Origin: an uncultured Collinsella sp.
GTDB taxonomy: Bacteria > Actinomycetota > Coriobacteriia > Coriobacteriales > Coriobacteriaceae
DNA: 6,382 bases
Assembly (NCBI GenBank): GCA_900551555.1
Contig: URWC01000113.1
Location: forward strand, 1 to 6,382
Reading direction: 5' to 3'
Position numbers and translations under genes: made by a program. Every line of letters begins with the position of its first letter. The first letter of the stretch is position 1. The notes beneath the pieces were generated by a model. It worked only from the letters and a program-made list of their open reading frames with translations. It was not told the DNA's origin and ran no database searches. Below are positions 1 through 6,365 of this stretch, one piece after another.

Positions 1-80
1 GGCGGGTATGCGGCGGATTTCATTGCCTGTCATGGTAGCGCATGGAGAGGACTCCGGCTCAAGAGCAAACCCAGCCCCGC

Positions 81-105
81 AAAAAACGCCAGACGAAGAT
101 GCGTT
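81..105 (-). terminator. Weak Rho-independent terminator candidate after nth
   Basis: Read on the minus strand, a short hairpin (AACGC pairing with GCGTT, 11-base loop) begins five bases after the nth stop codon and runs directly into six T residues. Position and T tract fit a terminator, but the stem is only five base pairs, so this is a tentative call. Confidence 0.35.
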
Positions 106-110
106 CCGCC

Positions 111-776
111 CTACCCCGCTACGCGCACGCTGGGGCACAAATCTGCCAGCGGACACTCGTCACACTTGGGTTTGCGGGCGTCGCAGATCTCGCGACCGAA
201 GGTGATCCACTGATGGTTGACCGACTCCCAATACTCGTGCGGCAAAATCTTGAGCAGATCCTGCTCGGTCTTGAGCGGCTCCTTGGCATGTGTCTTGGGA
301 CTCAACATCAGGCGATGCGCAATGCGGTTGACGTGCGTGTCCACCGCAATGCCCTCCACGATGCCATACCCCACGTTGAGCACGATGTTCGCCGTCTTGC
401 GTCCCACGCCCGGCAGCTTCACGAGTTCCTTCATGTCGGCCGGCACCTCGCCGCCATAGTCGGCGACGATCATCTGCGCGGCCTCCACGGCGTGCTTGGC
501 CTTGCTCTTATAAAAGCCGAGTGACTTGATGGTGTCTGCCACGTCAGCCACACTCGCCCCGGCCATGGCCTCGGGCGTGGGCCACTGGGCAAACAGCTTC
601 GGCGTCACCTTGTTGACCTGCGCGTCGGTCGTTTGCGCCGAGAGCAACACCGCGATCAGCAGGCGGAAGGGATTCTCGTGGTCCAAAAAGCACTCGACCG
701 GGCCATAGCGACGGTTGAGGCGCTCACACACCTCAACGGCGCGCTCGCGTTTGGCGGCATTGGTCTCGCGTGGCAT
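111..776 (-). CDS. nth: Endonuclease III (DNA glycosylase/AP lyase)
   Basis: Base excision repair enzyme that removes oxidised pyrimidines from DNA and nicks the resulting abasic site; cytoplasmic. The 221-residue protein has near-standard length. The substrate-side motif LLSAQTTDAQV lies at 44-54, the helix-hairpin-helix LPGVGRKTA at 121-129 with the catalytic lysine K127, and the catalytic aspartate is D146 in AVDTHV. Four cysteines, C198, C205, C208 and C214, have the C-X6-C-X2-C-X5-C spacing of the [4Fe-4S] cluster. I chose the ATG at 776 because GAGGAG lies five bases upstream; an in-frame start eight codons earlier (800) would put that site inside the gene. It follows the ABC exporter by 63 bases, so co-transcription is plausible. 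All key residues are present and nothing suggests decay. Confidence 0.96.
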   Translation of the reverse strand: MPRETNAAKRERAVEVCERLNRRYGPVECFLDHENPFRLLIAVLLSAQTTDAQVNKVTPKLFAQWPTPEAMAGASVADVADTIKSLGFYKSKAKHAVEAAQMIVADYGGEVPADMKELVKLPGVGRKTANIVLNVGYGIVEGIAVDTHVNRIAHRLMLSPKTHAKEPLKTEQDLLKILPHEYWESVNHQWITFGREICDARKPKCDECPLADLCPSVRVAG

Positions 777-839
777 AACGACTCCTCGGCTCAACGGCAC
801 AATAAACTTATGGGCACAATTGTCCCACGTCCGAGACGC

Positions 840-2642
840 TTACGCCTCCAAGAATGCGCCGGTCTGACGGCTCCACAGGCTCGCGTACTCGCCACCCGCC
901 TCGACGAGCTGCGTATGCGCGCCGTCCTCGACAATCTCGCCATCGGCCAGCACCACAATGCGGTCAAGCGCCGCCACGGTGGACAGGCGGTGCGCCACCA
1001 CAATGGAGGTGCGGCCGCGCATCAGATTCTCGAGCGCCTCCTGCACCAACGCCTCGGACTCGCTGTCCAAGGCAGACGTCGCCTCGTCGAGCACCAGAAT
1101 CGGCGCGTCGGTTAGGATGGCGCGGGCGATAGCCACGCGCTGACGCTGACCGCCAGAGAGCTTGACGCCGCGCTCGCCCACCATAGTGTCAAAGCCACGG
1201 GGCAAGCGGTCGATAAACTCGGTCGCATTAGCCAAGCGAGCCGCCTCGCGAATCTGCTCATCAGTGGCGTTGGGACGACCGTAGGCAATGTTTTCGCGAA
1301 TGGAGCGGTGGAACAGCAGCGCCTCCTGCGGCACGTAGGCAACCTGACGGCGCAGGCTCTGCTGCGTGCAGCGCGAGACATCCTGGCCGTCCACGAGCAC
1401 GCGGCCGCCCTGTACATCGTCCAGGCGCAACAACAACTTGGTGAGCGTCGTCTTGCCCGAGCCCGATTTGCCCACCAGGCCCACGCGCTGGCCCGCCGCC
1501 ACATGAAGTGTCAGGTCATCGAACACGCTCTCGCCCGCCGCAGCGTCACGGTACGCAAAGCTCAGCTGCTCAAAATCAATCGCGCCCTCGGTCACTTTGA
1601 GCTCGGGGGCGTCCGGGTCATCTGCCACCAAACGTGGCTCGTCCAGCACGCGCGTCATCTCGGCCGCATCGCCGAGCGCGCGGTTGATGCGCTGCATCAT
1701 GGAGCTTACGTAGTTCAGGCGCATGGTGAGGTTATAGGTGTAGGTAAAGATCATGACGAGCGAGCCGGCCGAGATGCCAAACCACGCGTTGCCGCCCGCC
1801 ACGAATACGCTCACCACGGCCATGGTGATGACGATAAGACCCGAGGTCGTAAAGTTGCGCTGCATCATGGCGTGCATCGAGACCGTCTCGGCATCGCGCG
1901 CGGCACGATCAGCGGCGTCGAACAGATCACGTTCAAAGTCCTCGCGCCCGCAGGTCTTGACGGCCAAGATGTTCGTGACCGCGTCGGAGAGCACGCCCGA
2001 GAGCTTGTTCTGCGCGGCGGACGTCGCGGCCGAAAGCGGCATGATGCGCTTGTACATAAGCCAGACAAACGCGATGTAGACGGCCATGATGCACACCAGG
2101 ATCACGGTAAACGTCGGCACCACCGGGGCGAGCGCCGCCACCGTGCAGATGACCGAGGTGATGGTGGGGATGAGCGAATACACCGTCACGTCGACCAGCC
2201 CCGTATAGCCGCTCATAAAACGGCTCGTCTGGCTCACGAGCGATCCGCCAAAGCGGCTGGTGTGAAATGTCATGGATTGATTGGAGAGCGTGTCGAAGCA
2301 CAGGCGCGCCAGGTGATAGTTGCCCGCAATCTCGAGCTTGTAGACGGTGTAGTCCTGCAGCTTGGAGAGGATTTGGCCCACCAGGTTAACGAGTACGAGC
2401 GCCAGGATATAGGGGCCGAAGACCTCAAACACCTGATCACCCGCCACGGGACCGGCTTGAACGCGGTCGACAATGAGGGCCATCACATAGGTATTGGCAA
2501 ACGTCAGCAAAAAGATGTAGCCCGCCGACGAGAACACCGAGAGAAAGACAATCAGCGGCTGCGTGCGCGTGACACCCCAAAACCGCTGCAGCGTGCGGCG
2601 CACGGTGGAGCGTTTCAGCGGACTGGTGTTTCTCTGAGACAT
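840..2642 (-). CDS. ABC exporter, fused transmembrane and ATPase domains
   Basis: A type IV (ABCB/MsbA-like) half-transporter expected to work as a dimer in the cytoplasmic membrane, using ATP to export a substrate that cannot be named from sequence. The 600 residues hold about six hydrophobic segments (roughly 28-58, 76-96, 154-175, 178-198, 268-287, 291-311), then an ATPase domain from about 354. The ATPase motifs are complete: Walker A GKSGSGKTT at 391-399 (K397), Q-loop Q439, signature LSGGQ at 495-499, Walker B ILVLDE ending in catalytic E520, D-loop SALD and switch H551. The ATG at 2642 is preferred because an AAGGAAG ribosome site precedes it; an in-frame ATG 12 codons upstream has none. 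No second half-transporter gene is adjacent, so a homodimer is the simplest reading. nth follows after 63 bases. Multidrug, lipid or peptide export are all possible. Confidence 0.93.
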   Translation of the reverse strand: MSQRNTSPLKRSTVRRTLQRFWGVTRTQPLIVFLSVFSSAGYIFLLTFANTYVMALIVDRVQAGPVAGDQVFEVFGPYILALVLVNLVGQILSKLQDYTVYKLEIAGNYHLARLCFDTLSNQSMTFHTSRFGGSLVSQTSRFMSGYTGLVDVTVYSLIPTITSVICTVAALAPVVPTFTVILVCIMAVYIAFVWLMYKRIMPLSAATSAAQNKLSGVLSDAVTNILAVKTCGREDFERDLFDAADRAARDAETVSMHAMMQRNFTTSGLIVITMAVVSVFVAGGNAWFGISAGSLVMIFTYTYNLTMRLNYVSSMMQRINRALGDAAEMTRVLDEPRLVADDPDAPELKVTEGAIDFEQLSFAYRDAAAGESVFDDLTLHVAAGQRVGLVGKSGSGKTTLTKLLLRLDDVQGGRVLVDGQDVSRCTQQSLRRQVAYVPQEALLFHRSIRENIAYGRPNATDEQIREAARLANATEFIDRLPRGFDTMVGERGVKLSGGQRQRVAIARAILTDAPILVLDEATSALDSESEALVQEALENLMRGRTSIVVAHRLSTVAALDRIVVLADGEIVEDGAHTQLVEAGGEYASLWSRQTGAFLEA

Positions 2643-2717
2643 GGGCTTCCTTTCGCGTCTGATAGGGCGAAACGCCATTGTTGCACACTAAAGCGCACTT
2701 CAGGCAAGCGCGATGTG

Positions 2718-2763
2718 AAAGGCAGCGGGGTGCCCGCGTTTGCGCCGGTGCCCCGCTGCCTTG
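2718..2763 (-). terminator. Strong hairpin after rmuC, probable terminator
   Basis: A perfect 12-base-pair stem (AAGGCAGCGGGG at 2719-2730 with CCCCGCTGCCTT at 2751-2762) encloses a 20-base GC-rich loop that can pair further. It starts about seven bases after the rmuC stop. On the minus strand only TTT follows, so the T tract is poor; termination may be partial, allowing some read-through into the ABC exporter. The sequence would also act as a hairpin on the other strand, where no gene uses it. Confidence 0.65.
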
Positions 2764-2769
2764 TTGCAA

Positions 2770-4125
2770 TTAGTCCTCGTCTTCTTGGTCTGTGGAAAGG
2801 CCCGCGGGCGTGAGTCCCAAGATCTCATCGGCTTGGTCGGCGTCTTCCAGCGCGTCGATATCCTTGAGTTTGCGCTCCATGACGTTGGTGCGCGTGGTGA
2901 TAATGCCCTCGACCGTTTTACCCGCGGTCTCGATCTGCTGCTGGGCGCGGCGCAGCGCCTTTTGATAGCGCGGCAGCTCGGCCTTGACGGCGGAGAGCAC
3001 TCGCAGTACATCGTCGGTGCGTTTTTGCAGCCTAAACGTCTGGTAGCTCATCTGCAGGCTGTTGAGAATGGCCGCCATGGTGCTGGGGCCGGCAACGTTG
3101 ACGTGATAGTCGCGGCCCAGGATCTCGATAAGCCCGGAGCGGCTGACGACCTCGGCGTACAGCCCTTCAAACGGCACGAACATGATGCCAAAGTTGGTCG
3201 TTGCCGGCACACTCAGGTACTTTTCGCAAATGTCCTTGGCCTCGCGCTTCACCATGGCGTCAAGCGTCTTGCGCGCGGTGGCCACAGCTTCGGCATCACC
3301 CGACTCTTGCGCGTCGAGCAGGTGCTCGTACGCGTCGCCCGGAAACTTGGAGTCGATCGGCAGCAGCACGGGGTCGCCCTCGTCCACCGGCAGCTTGACG
3401 GCAAACTCAACCCGCTCCGAGGCACCAGGCTTGGTGGCGACGTTTTCCAGATACTGATCGGGTGTGAGGATATCCGCCAGAATCGCGCCCAGCTGCACCT
3501 CGCCCAAAATGCCGCGCGCTTTTACATTGCCCAGCACGCGTTTGAGGTCGCCCACGCCGGTGGCGATGGATTGCATGTCGCCCAAACCCTTGTACACAGC
3601 CTCGAGCTGGTCGCTCACCTGCTTAAACGATGCCGACAGGCGATCGTTGAGCGTGCGGGAGAGCTTCTCGTCCACCGTCGCACGCATCTGATCGAGCTGC
3701 ACGTTGTTGTCCTTGCGGATAGCGCCCAGCTGGGCATCGACCGTTTCGCGCACTTTGTCCAGACGGTGTTCAATGCCTTCGCGGTTGGCGCCCAGCTGCT
3801 GGGCCGTCTCGCGACGCAGGTCGTCCATGCGGTCACCGGCCTGCGAGAACTCGCGCGCAATGGTCAGGTAGCGTTGCTGCTCCACGGCCGCATCGGTTGT
3901 CTGCTGCTGCGCGATGGCATTTGCCGTGCGGCGGGTTTCTGCCAACGCGACGTTGAGGGCATCGAGCGTGCTGTTGGCCTGCTCGAGCGCAGCCAGCATC
4001 TCTGCCCCGTTATCGCCGCGCTCCCGCAGCTCGGCGCGAAGGCCCTTAAGCTGCAGGGCACAAGCCACAGCAACCCCCACCGCCACCAAGGCGATCACAA
4101 CAAGCACAATATCAATAGCAGACAT
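2770..4125 (-). CDS. rmuC: DNA recombination protein RmuC
   Basis: RmuC family members limit recombination between inverted repeats and carry a nuclease-like (PD-(D/E)XK-type) core; the biochemical activity is poorly known. The 451-residue protein opens with a membrane anchor (about 4-24), followed by a long charged helical region, probably coiled coil, to about 190. The conserved core follows: RGILGEVQL at 204-212, LPIDSKFP at 255-262 with the likely active-site Asp and Lys, FVPFEGLYAEV around 316-326, and the GPSTMAAIL block from 346. The C-terminus is acidic. The ATG at 4125 has GGAG three bases upstream, which is close. An upstream TTG at 4158 would add 11 residues before the anchor and is less likely. 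The gene lies 51 bases after the helix-turn-helix regulator and may be transcribed with it. A strong hairpin follows. Confidence 0.94.
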   Translation of the reverse strand: MSAIDIVLVVIALVAVGVAVACALQLKGLRAELRERGDNGAEMLAALEQANSTLDALNVALAETRRTANAIAQQQTTDAAVEQQRYLTIAREFSQAGDRMDDLRRETAQQLGANREGIEHRLDKVRETVDAQLGAIRKDNNVQLDQMRATVDEKLSRTLNDRLSASFKQVSDQLEAVYKGLGDMQSIATGVGDLKRVLGNVKARGILGEVQLGAILADILTPDQYLENVATKPGASERVEFAVKLPVDEGDPVLLPIDSKFPGDAYEHLLDAQESGDAEAVATARKTLDAMVKREAKDICEKYLSVPATTNFGIMFVPFEGLYAEVVSRSGLIEILGRDYHVNVAGPSTMAAILNSLQMSYQTFRLQKRTDDVLRVLSAVKAELPRYQKALRRAQQQIETAGKTVEGIITTRTNVMERKLKDIDALEDADQADEILGLTPAGLSTDQEDED

Positions 4126-4176
4126 AAACTCCGCCCAACAAACCCAATCGAGCACCAATCAAAACCGCGATCAATC

Positions 4177-4740
4177 TTACCCCGCCATACGCACCGGGCG
4201 CCCGGCCCCTTCTTGGGCGCCCCTCTCCTCCGCATATTCCATAATGCGGCGCGCCGTCTCCCTGCTCACCTTTGAGTCATCACCGGCTAAATATGCGTAC
4301 ACGTTTCCCTTATTCAGATTCAAATCGCGGCAGAGACCGTAGCGCGTTACACCCGATTCCTCTAGCGCTCCCAACGTTCTTTTTCGCATCAGGGCGTTGA
4401 TTCTTCTGTCCGCCACTGGCTTTTCCTTCACCGCTCTATACGCACGCCAAACGTTGGCATAACGATTAGGGAGCTCACTTTTGGCGCATAGAGACGCCAT
4501 GCTACCCGCTTGACCGTACAAGGATAAAACGTCTCGGTAATCCCGTTCCATCCACGAGCCCTCGGATAAACCCAGAACGTATTCGGCTTTTCCTTGCGCC
4601 AAAGCGAGCAAAAACAGAGGCTCCGCCACGCGCGGCGCATCCGTCATCGCCTGCTCAACCAATTTTCTAAAACTCAGCGACTGCTGTCCGGATAGCTCTC
4701 GGCAATAGCCTTTTAAGAATCCCTCAAAGGTCAGATTCAA
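4177..4740 (-). CDS. Helix-turn-helix regulator, family not recognised
   Basis: Probable cytoplasmic DNA-binding regulator of 187 residues. The N-terminal 110 or so residues form a helical region that I do not recognise. The segment at about 122-170, including TRYGLCRDLNLNKGNVYAYL and a following SRETARRIMEY helix, looks like a Xre/lambda-repressor-type helix-turn-helix. I chose TTG at 4740 because GGAGG lies seven bases upstream; an ATG at 4758 has no ribosome site and would place that GGAGG inside the coding region. A hand count over 4261-4560 gives 157 G+C in 300 (52%), against 118 in 180 (66%) at 1021-1200 in the ABC gene, which hints at different ancestry. An inverted repeat covers the upstream promoter region, suggesting self-repression. 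Such proteins can be antitoxins, but no toxin gene is adjacent. The last codons contain two GGGCGCCC palindromes. Confidence 0.75.
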   Translation of the reverse strand: MNLTFEGFLKGYCRELSGQQSLSFRKLVEQAMTDAPRVAEPLFLLALAQGKAEYVLGLSEGSWMERDYRDVLSLYGQAGSMASLCAKSELPNRYANVWRAYRAVKEKPVADRRINALMRKRTLGALEESGVTRYGLCRDLNLNKGNVYAYLAGDDSKVSRETARRIMEYAEERGAQEGAGRPVRMAG

Positions 4741-4747
4741 CCGAGCA

Positions 4748-4752
4748 CCTCC
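4748..4752 (-). promoter_or_regulatory. Ribosome binding site deciding a TTG start
   Basis: Minus-strand GGAGG sits seven bases before the TTG at 4740. It lies downstream of the nearest in-frame ATG (4758), so it argues against that ATG being the start of the helix-turn-helix gene. Confidence 0.7.
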
Positions 4753-4761
4753 ATTCATTTG

Positions 4762-4787
4762 GTATTATTATTCATCATCAATAATAC
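4762..4787 (-). promoter_or_regulatory. AT-rich inverted repeat, likely operator of the regulator gene
   Basis: GTATTATT (4762-4769) and AATAATAC (4780-4787) form a perfect 8-base inverted repeat with a 10-base spacer. A shifted register pairs TATTATT with AATAATA across 7 bases. It lies 22 bases before the chosen TTG start. One arm contains a minus-strand -10-like TATTAT (4781-4786, five of six to consensus), although no good -35 box is visible. This layout is typical of a repressor site over its own promoter; that the adjacent protein binds it is inference. Confidence 0.55.
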
Positions 4788-4876
4788 TATTCAGTCGCAC
4801 GACAGGACCCGCAGGATGCAAGAATTCTACTCGTGGCGATAATCCCTACTCCCTAGAAGTCCTAAAGTGACAAACG

Positions 4877-5299
4877 CTAACTCTCCCAGCCGGCGCAGAT
4901 GGTTGTTGCGACATCGCCTAGGCGCTGGCCGAGAGCTGCCAAGTGCTCAAGCACCTCGCTGGGCGAGGCGCCGTTGAGAATGCATGTGAGGGCATATGAG
5001 GCTAAGAAGATTGCCGCGAGCCCCAACGGGATCAGCACGATCATCGCCAGCGTGCGCAGGCGCTGGACCCAGCGACGGCGACGCGCACGACGCTTGTCGA
5101 ACGCAAGCTCCTGCGCATATGAATCTTGCTGTACGGAATAGGCTCCTGGGTCTACCTCACCCGCAGACGATACCGCGGGCGCGGCGTTTTGCGTAGAAGA
5201 CTGGCAAGCCGCCCCTTGCATTTGCATCTCCATAAGCCGTTGCTGCTGGCGCAACATGCGCTCGGCTTGTTGCTGCGGGGTCTCAAGAAACAGGTCCAT
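4877..5299 (-). CDS. Small single-pass membrane protein, function unknown
   Basis: I do not recognise this 140-residue protein. Residues 1-30 are rich in Gln, Met and Arg and could form a short amphipathic or coiled-coil helix. Residues 31-60 are low-complexity (Ser, Ala, Gln, Val) and probably disordered. A strongly basic stretch RRARRRRWVQR (70-80) comes immediately before one hydrophobic segment (about 83-108). By the positive-inside rule the N-terminal two-thirds should be cytoplasmic, with a tail of about 30 residues outside. The start ATG at 5299 is well supported by GAGGAGG five bases upstream. The gene stands alone: a terminator separates it from the membrane protein gene upstream, and 136 bases separate its stop from the start of the regulator. 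No terminator is visible after it. Confidence 0.72.
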   Translation of the reverse strand: MDLFLETPQQQAERMLRQQQRLMEMQMQGAACQSSTQNAAPAVSSAGEVDPGAYSVQQDSYAQELAFDKRRARRRRWVQRLRTLAMIVLIPLGLAAIFLASYALTCILNGASPSEVLEHLAALGQRLGDVATTICAGWES

Positions 5300-5390
5300 G
5301 TTGGCCTCCTCAATCGGAGCATTCGACGCTTGCGCCCAGCATCCCGCACCATCGCGGCCGCAGCAACGAAATCCGTGGCAATAGCCGCAA

Positions 5391-5509
5391 AGATTCTTTG
5401 GTCAGAAAACTGTCGAAAAGCTCAACAACTCCCCTACCAGCACTTTCTTTGAGCTTTTTTCGCCAGCAATCTTTTGGACTTCCGCCTTTACGCCAACTGA
5501 CCAAAATCT
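5391..5509. repeat. Nested inverted repeats in noncoding DNA
   Basis: Outer arms TTTGGTCAG (5397-5405) and CTGACCAAA (5497-5505) are a perfect 9-base inverted repeat, extendable to AGATT/AATCT if two bases bulge. Inside it, AAAAGCTCAA (5416-5425) and TTGAGCTTTT (5449-5458) are a perfect 10-base inverted repeat. The inner stem extends through CG and CTG (5410-5415) pairing with CG and CAG (5461-5466), with a two-base bulge and one mismatch. The block lies about 90-200 bases upstream of the single-pass membrane protein gene and could be a structured 5' leader, a small RNA or a regulator site. Inner arms followed by TTTTTT at 5455-5460 also resemble a plus-strand terminator, but no plus-strand gene precedes it. 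Confidence 0.6.
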
Positions 5510-5517
5510 AACCAAAA
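5496..5517 (-). repeat. Tandem 11-base direct repeat
   Basis: On the minus strand two adjacent 11-base units, TTTTGGTTAGA and TTTTGGTCAGT, match at 9 of 11 positions. The second unit overlaps the outer arm of the nested inverted repeats. An 11-base period is about one helical turn, as seen in some regulator sites. Confidence 0.45.
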
Positions 5518-5551
5518 GCTTGACGAAAAATGTGGAAACAGGGACCCATAC

Positions 5552-5582
5552 AAAAACGTGCCGCCCCAAAAGGGGCGGCACG
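5552..5582 (-). terminator. Rho-independent terminator after the polytopic membrane protein gene
   Basis: A perfect 11-base-pair GC-rich stem (CGTGCCGCCCC at 5557-5567 with GGGGCGGCACG at 5572-5582) has a four-base loop and, on the minus strand, is followed at once by TTTTT. It begins 17 bases after the stop codon of the 5600-6232 gene and should isolate that gene from the next one. Confidence 0.93.
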
Positions 5583-5599
5583 CAAACTTCTAATCAGCC

Positions 5600-6232
5600 T
5601 TACATGCCCGCGAGACCTCGGACGGCGGTGGCGCATATAAACGCCAAGGCTAAAATCACGAGCGAGCCCGCGATGTCTGCCAGTACGCCCATTGCACGGC
5701 GCTCAAACAACCAGCTCTCAAAGTGCGGGGCGACGTTGCGCCAAACACGCCACAGCAAGATGCCCATACCGATGACGCCCGGGATATTGAGCAGTAGGAT
5801 CTCGGAGCACAAAAGACCGATCAGGTTACCGGCGGCAAAGCCCGCATCACCCTCGCAGTATTTGCGGTAGACCATATACAGCATGTACGCCACAAACGGC
5901 TGCAAGCACGCAGAAATAAACGAGACCACCATCGAGGGGTCCTGCGAAAAGACCTCGGTGAGTTTATCGACACTCGTGGCGTCCTTCGAAGCCAAGAATA
6001 AACCGATAACCACAAGGGGCACCACGCCCAAAATTACCTCGACCAGAGTAAACAACTTGGCAGTCAAATCCTCACTAGCCGAATTCAAATGAGGCGCCCA
6101 CTCAGGATGAGCATGCGCGCCGACTTTCTTGTCCTTCTCGGCACGATCGGCCTTTTTACCCTCGGCAACCCGACGACCAGGATCCTTGCGAGTTCCCGCC
6201 GCAGCAACCCGAGCCCGAGACTTCTTGCCCAT
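5600..6232 (-). CDS. Polytopic membrane protein, function unknown
   Basis: I do not recognise this 210-residue protein. Residues 1-37 are dominated by Lys, Arg, Asp, Glu and Ala, very basic and probably disordered in the cytoplasm. Hydrophobic segments follow at roughly 62-82, 101-123, 130-162 (perhaps two) and 184-205, giving four or five membrane spans. There is no signal peptide and no visible catalytic or transport motif. A His-rich AHAHPEWAPH stretch (39-48) and a charged loop FESWLFERRA (171-180) are the most distinctive parts. The ATG at 6232 is preferred because it starts the charged segment and has GGGGTG seven bases upstream, a modest ribosome site. An in-frame start at 6319 would add 29 residues with no better signal. 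The gene ends in a strong terminator, so it is probably the last or only gene of its transcript. Confidence 0.75.
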   Translation of the reverse strand: MGKKSRARVAAAGTRKDPGRRVAEGKKADRAEKDKKVGAHAHPEWAPHLNSASEDLTAKLFTLVEVILGVVPLVVIGLFLASKDATSVDKLTEVFSQDPSMVVSFISACLQPFVAYMLYMVYRKYCEGDAGFAAGNLIGLLCSEILLLNIPGVIGMGILLWRVWRNVAPHFESWLFERRAMGVLADIAGSLVILALAFICATAVRGLAGM

Positions 6233-6325
6233 AAAAAACACCCCATCAGGTAGTAGATAAACTAAAAGTCGCCACCCAGTGTACCCCCTAAACAACGGCG
6301 CCGCCCCAACCCGGAGCAAGCCCCG

Positions 6326-6365
6326 TCAACCAAATAACCGAACCATCAACCAAATGGCCGCAACC
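6326..6365. repeat. Imperfect 20-base direct repeat upstream of the membrane protein gene
   Basis: Two consecutive 20-base units share the exact core TCAACCAAAT and match at 15 of 20 positions. A 20-base period is close to two helical turns. They lie about 95-135 bases before the start of the 5600-6232 gene and may be regulator sites or chance. I see no convincing promoter in 6233-6382. Confidence 0.35.

Noticed and set aside
1..33. Possible start of the next minus-strand gene (ATG at 33, open for 11 codons to the window edge)
   Set aside because: No ribosome site at proper spacing, and 11 codons are too few to recognise a protein.
1308..2813. A 501-codon open frame on the plus strand, opposite the ABC exporter
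   Set aside because: It is antisense to a gene with every ABC motif intact. Its product is rich in His, Arg and Ala with no recognisable domain, as expected when a high-GC gene is read on the opposite strand.
4196..4222. Two GGGCGCCC palindromes that could pair as a terminator at the end of the regulator gene
   Set aside because: They lie inside the coding sequence, before the stop codon, and no T tract follows on the minus strand.
2740..4275. A 511-codon open frame on the plus strand, opposite rmuC
   Set aside because: Antisense shadow of a clearly conserved gene, with biased His/Gln/Leu composition and no domain.
4759..4876. Searched for a terminator after the single-pass membrane protein gene
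   Set aside because: No stable hairpin with a T tract was found; only very short stems such as GCA/TGC are present.
5310..5504. A 64-codon minus-strand frame starting at TTG and ending at the ribosome site of the single-pass membrane protein gene, a possible leader peptide
   Set aside because: No ribosome site precedes the TTG, codon use is not GC-biased at third positions, and most of it overlaps the nested inverted repeats. Probably open by chance.
5391..5509. Reading the nested inverted repeats as a miniature transposable element
   Set aside because: The outer arms lack a convincing target-site duplication (only AA on both sides), the extension is imperfect, and a second copy cannot be sought within this window.
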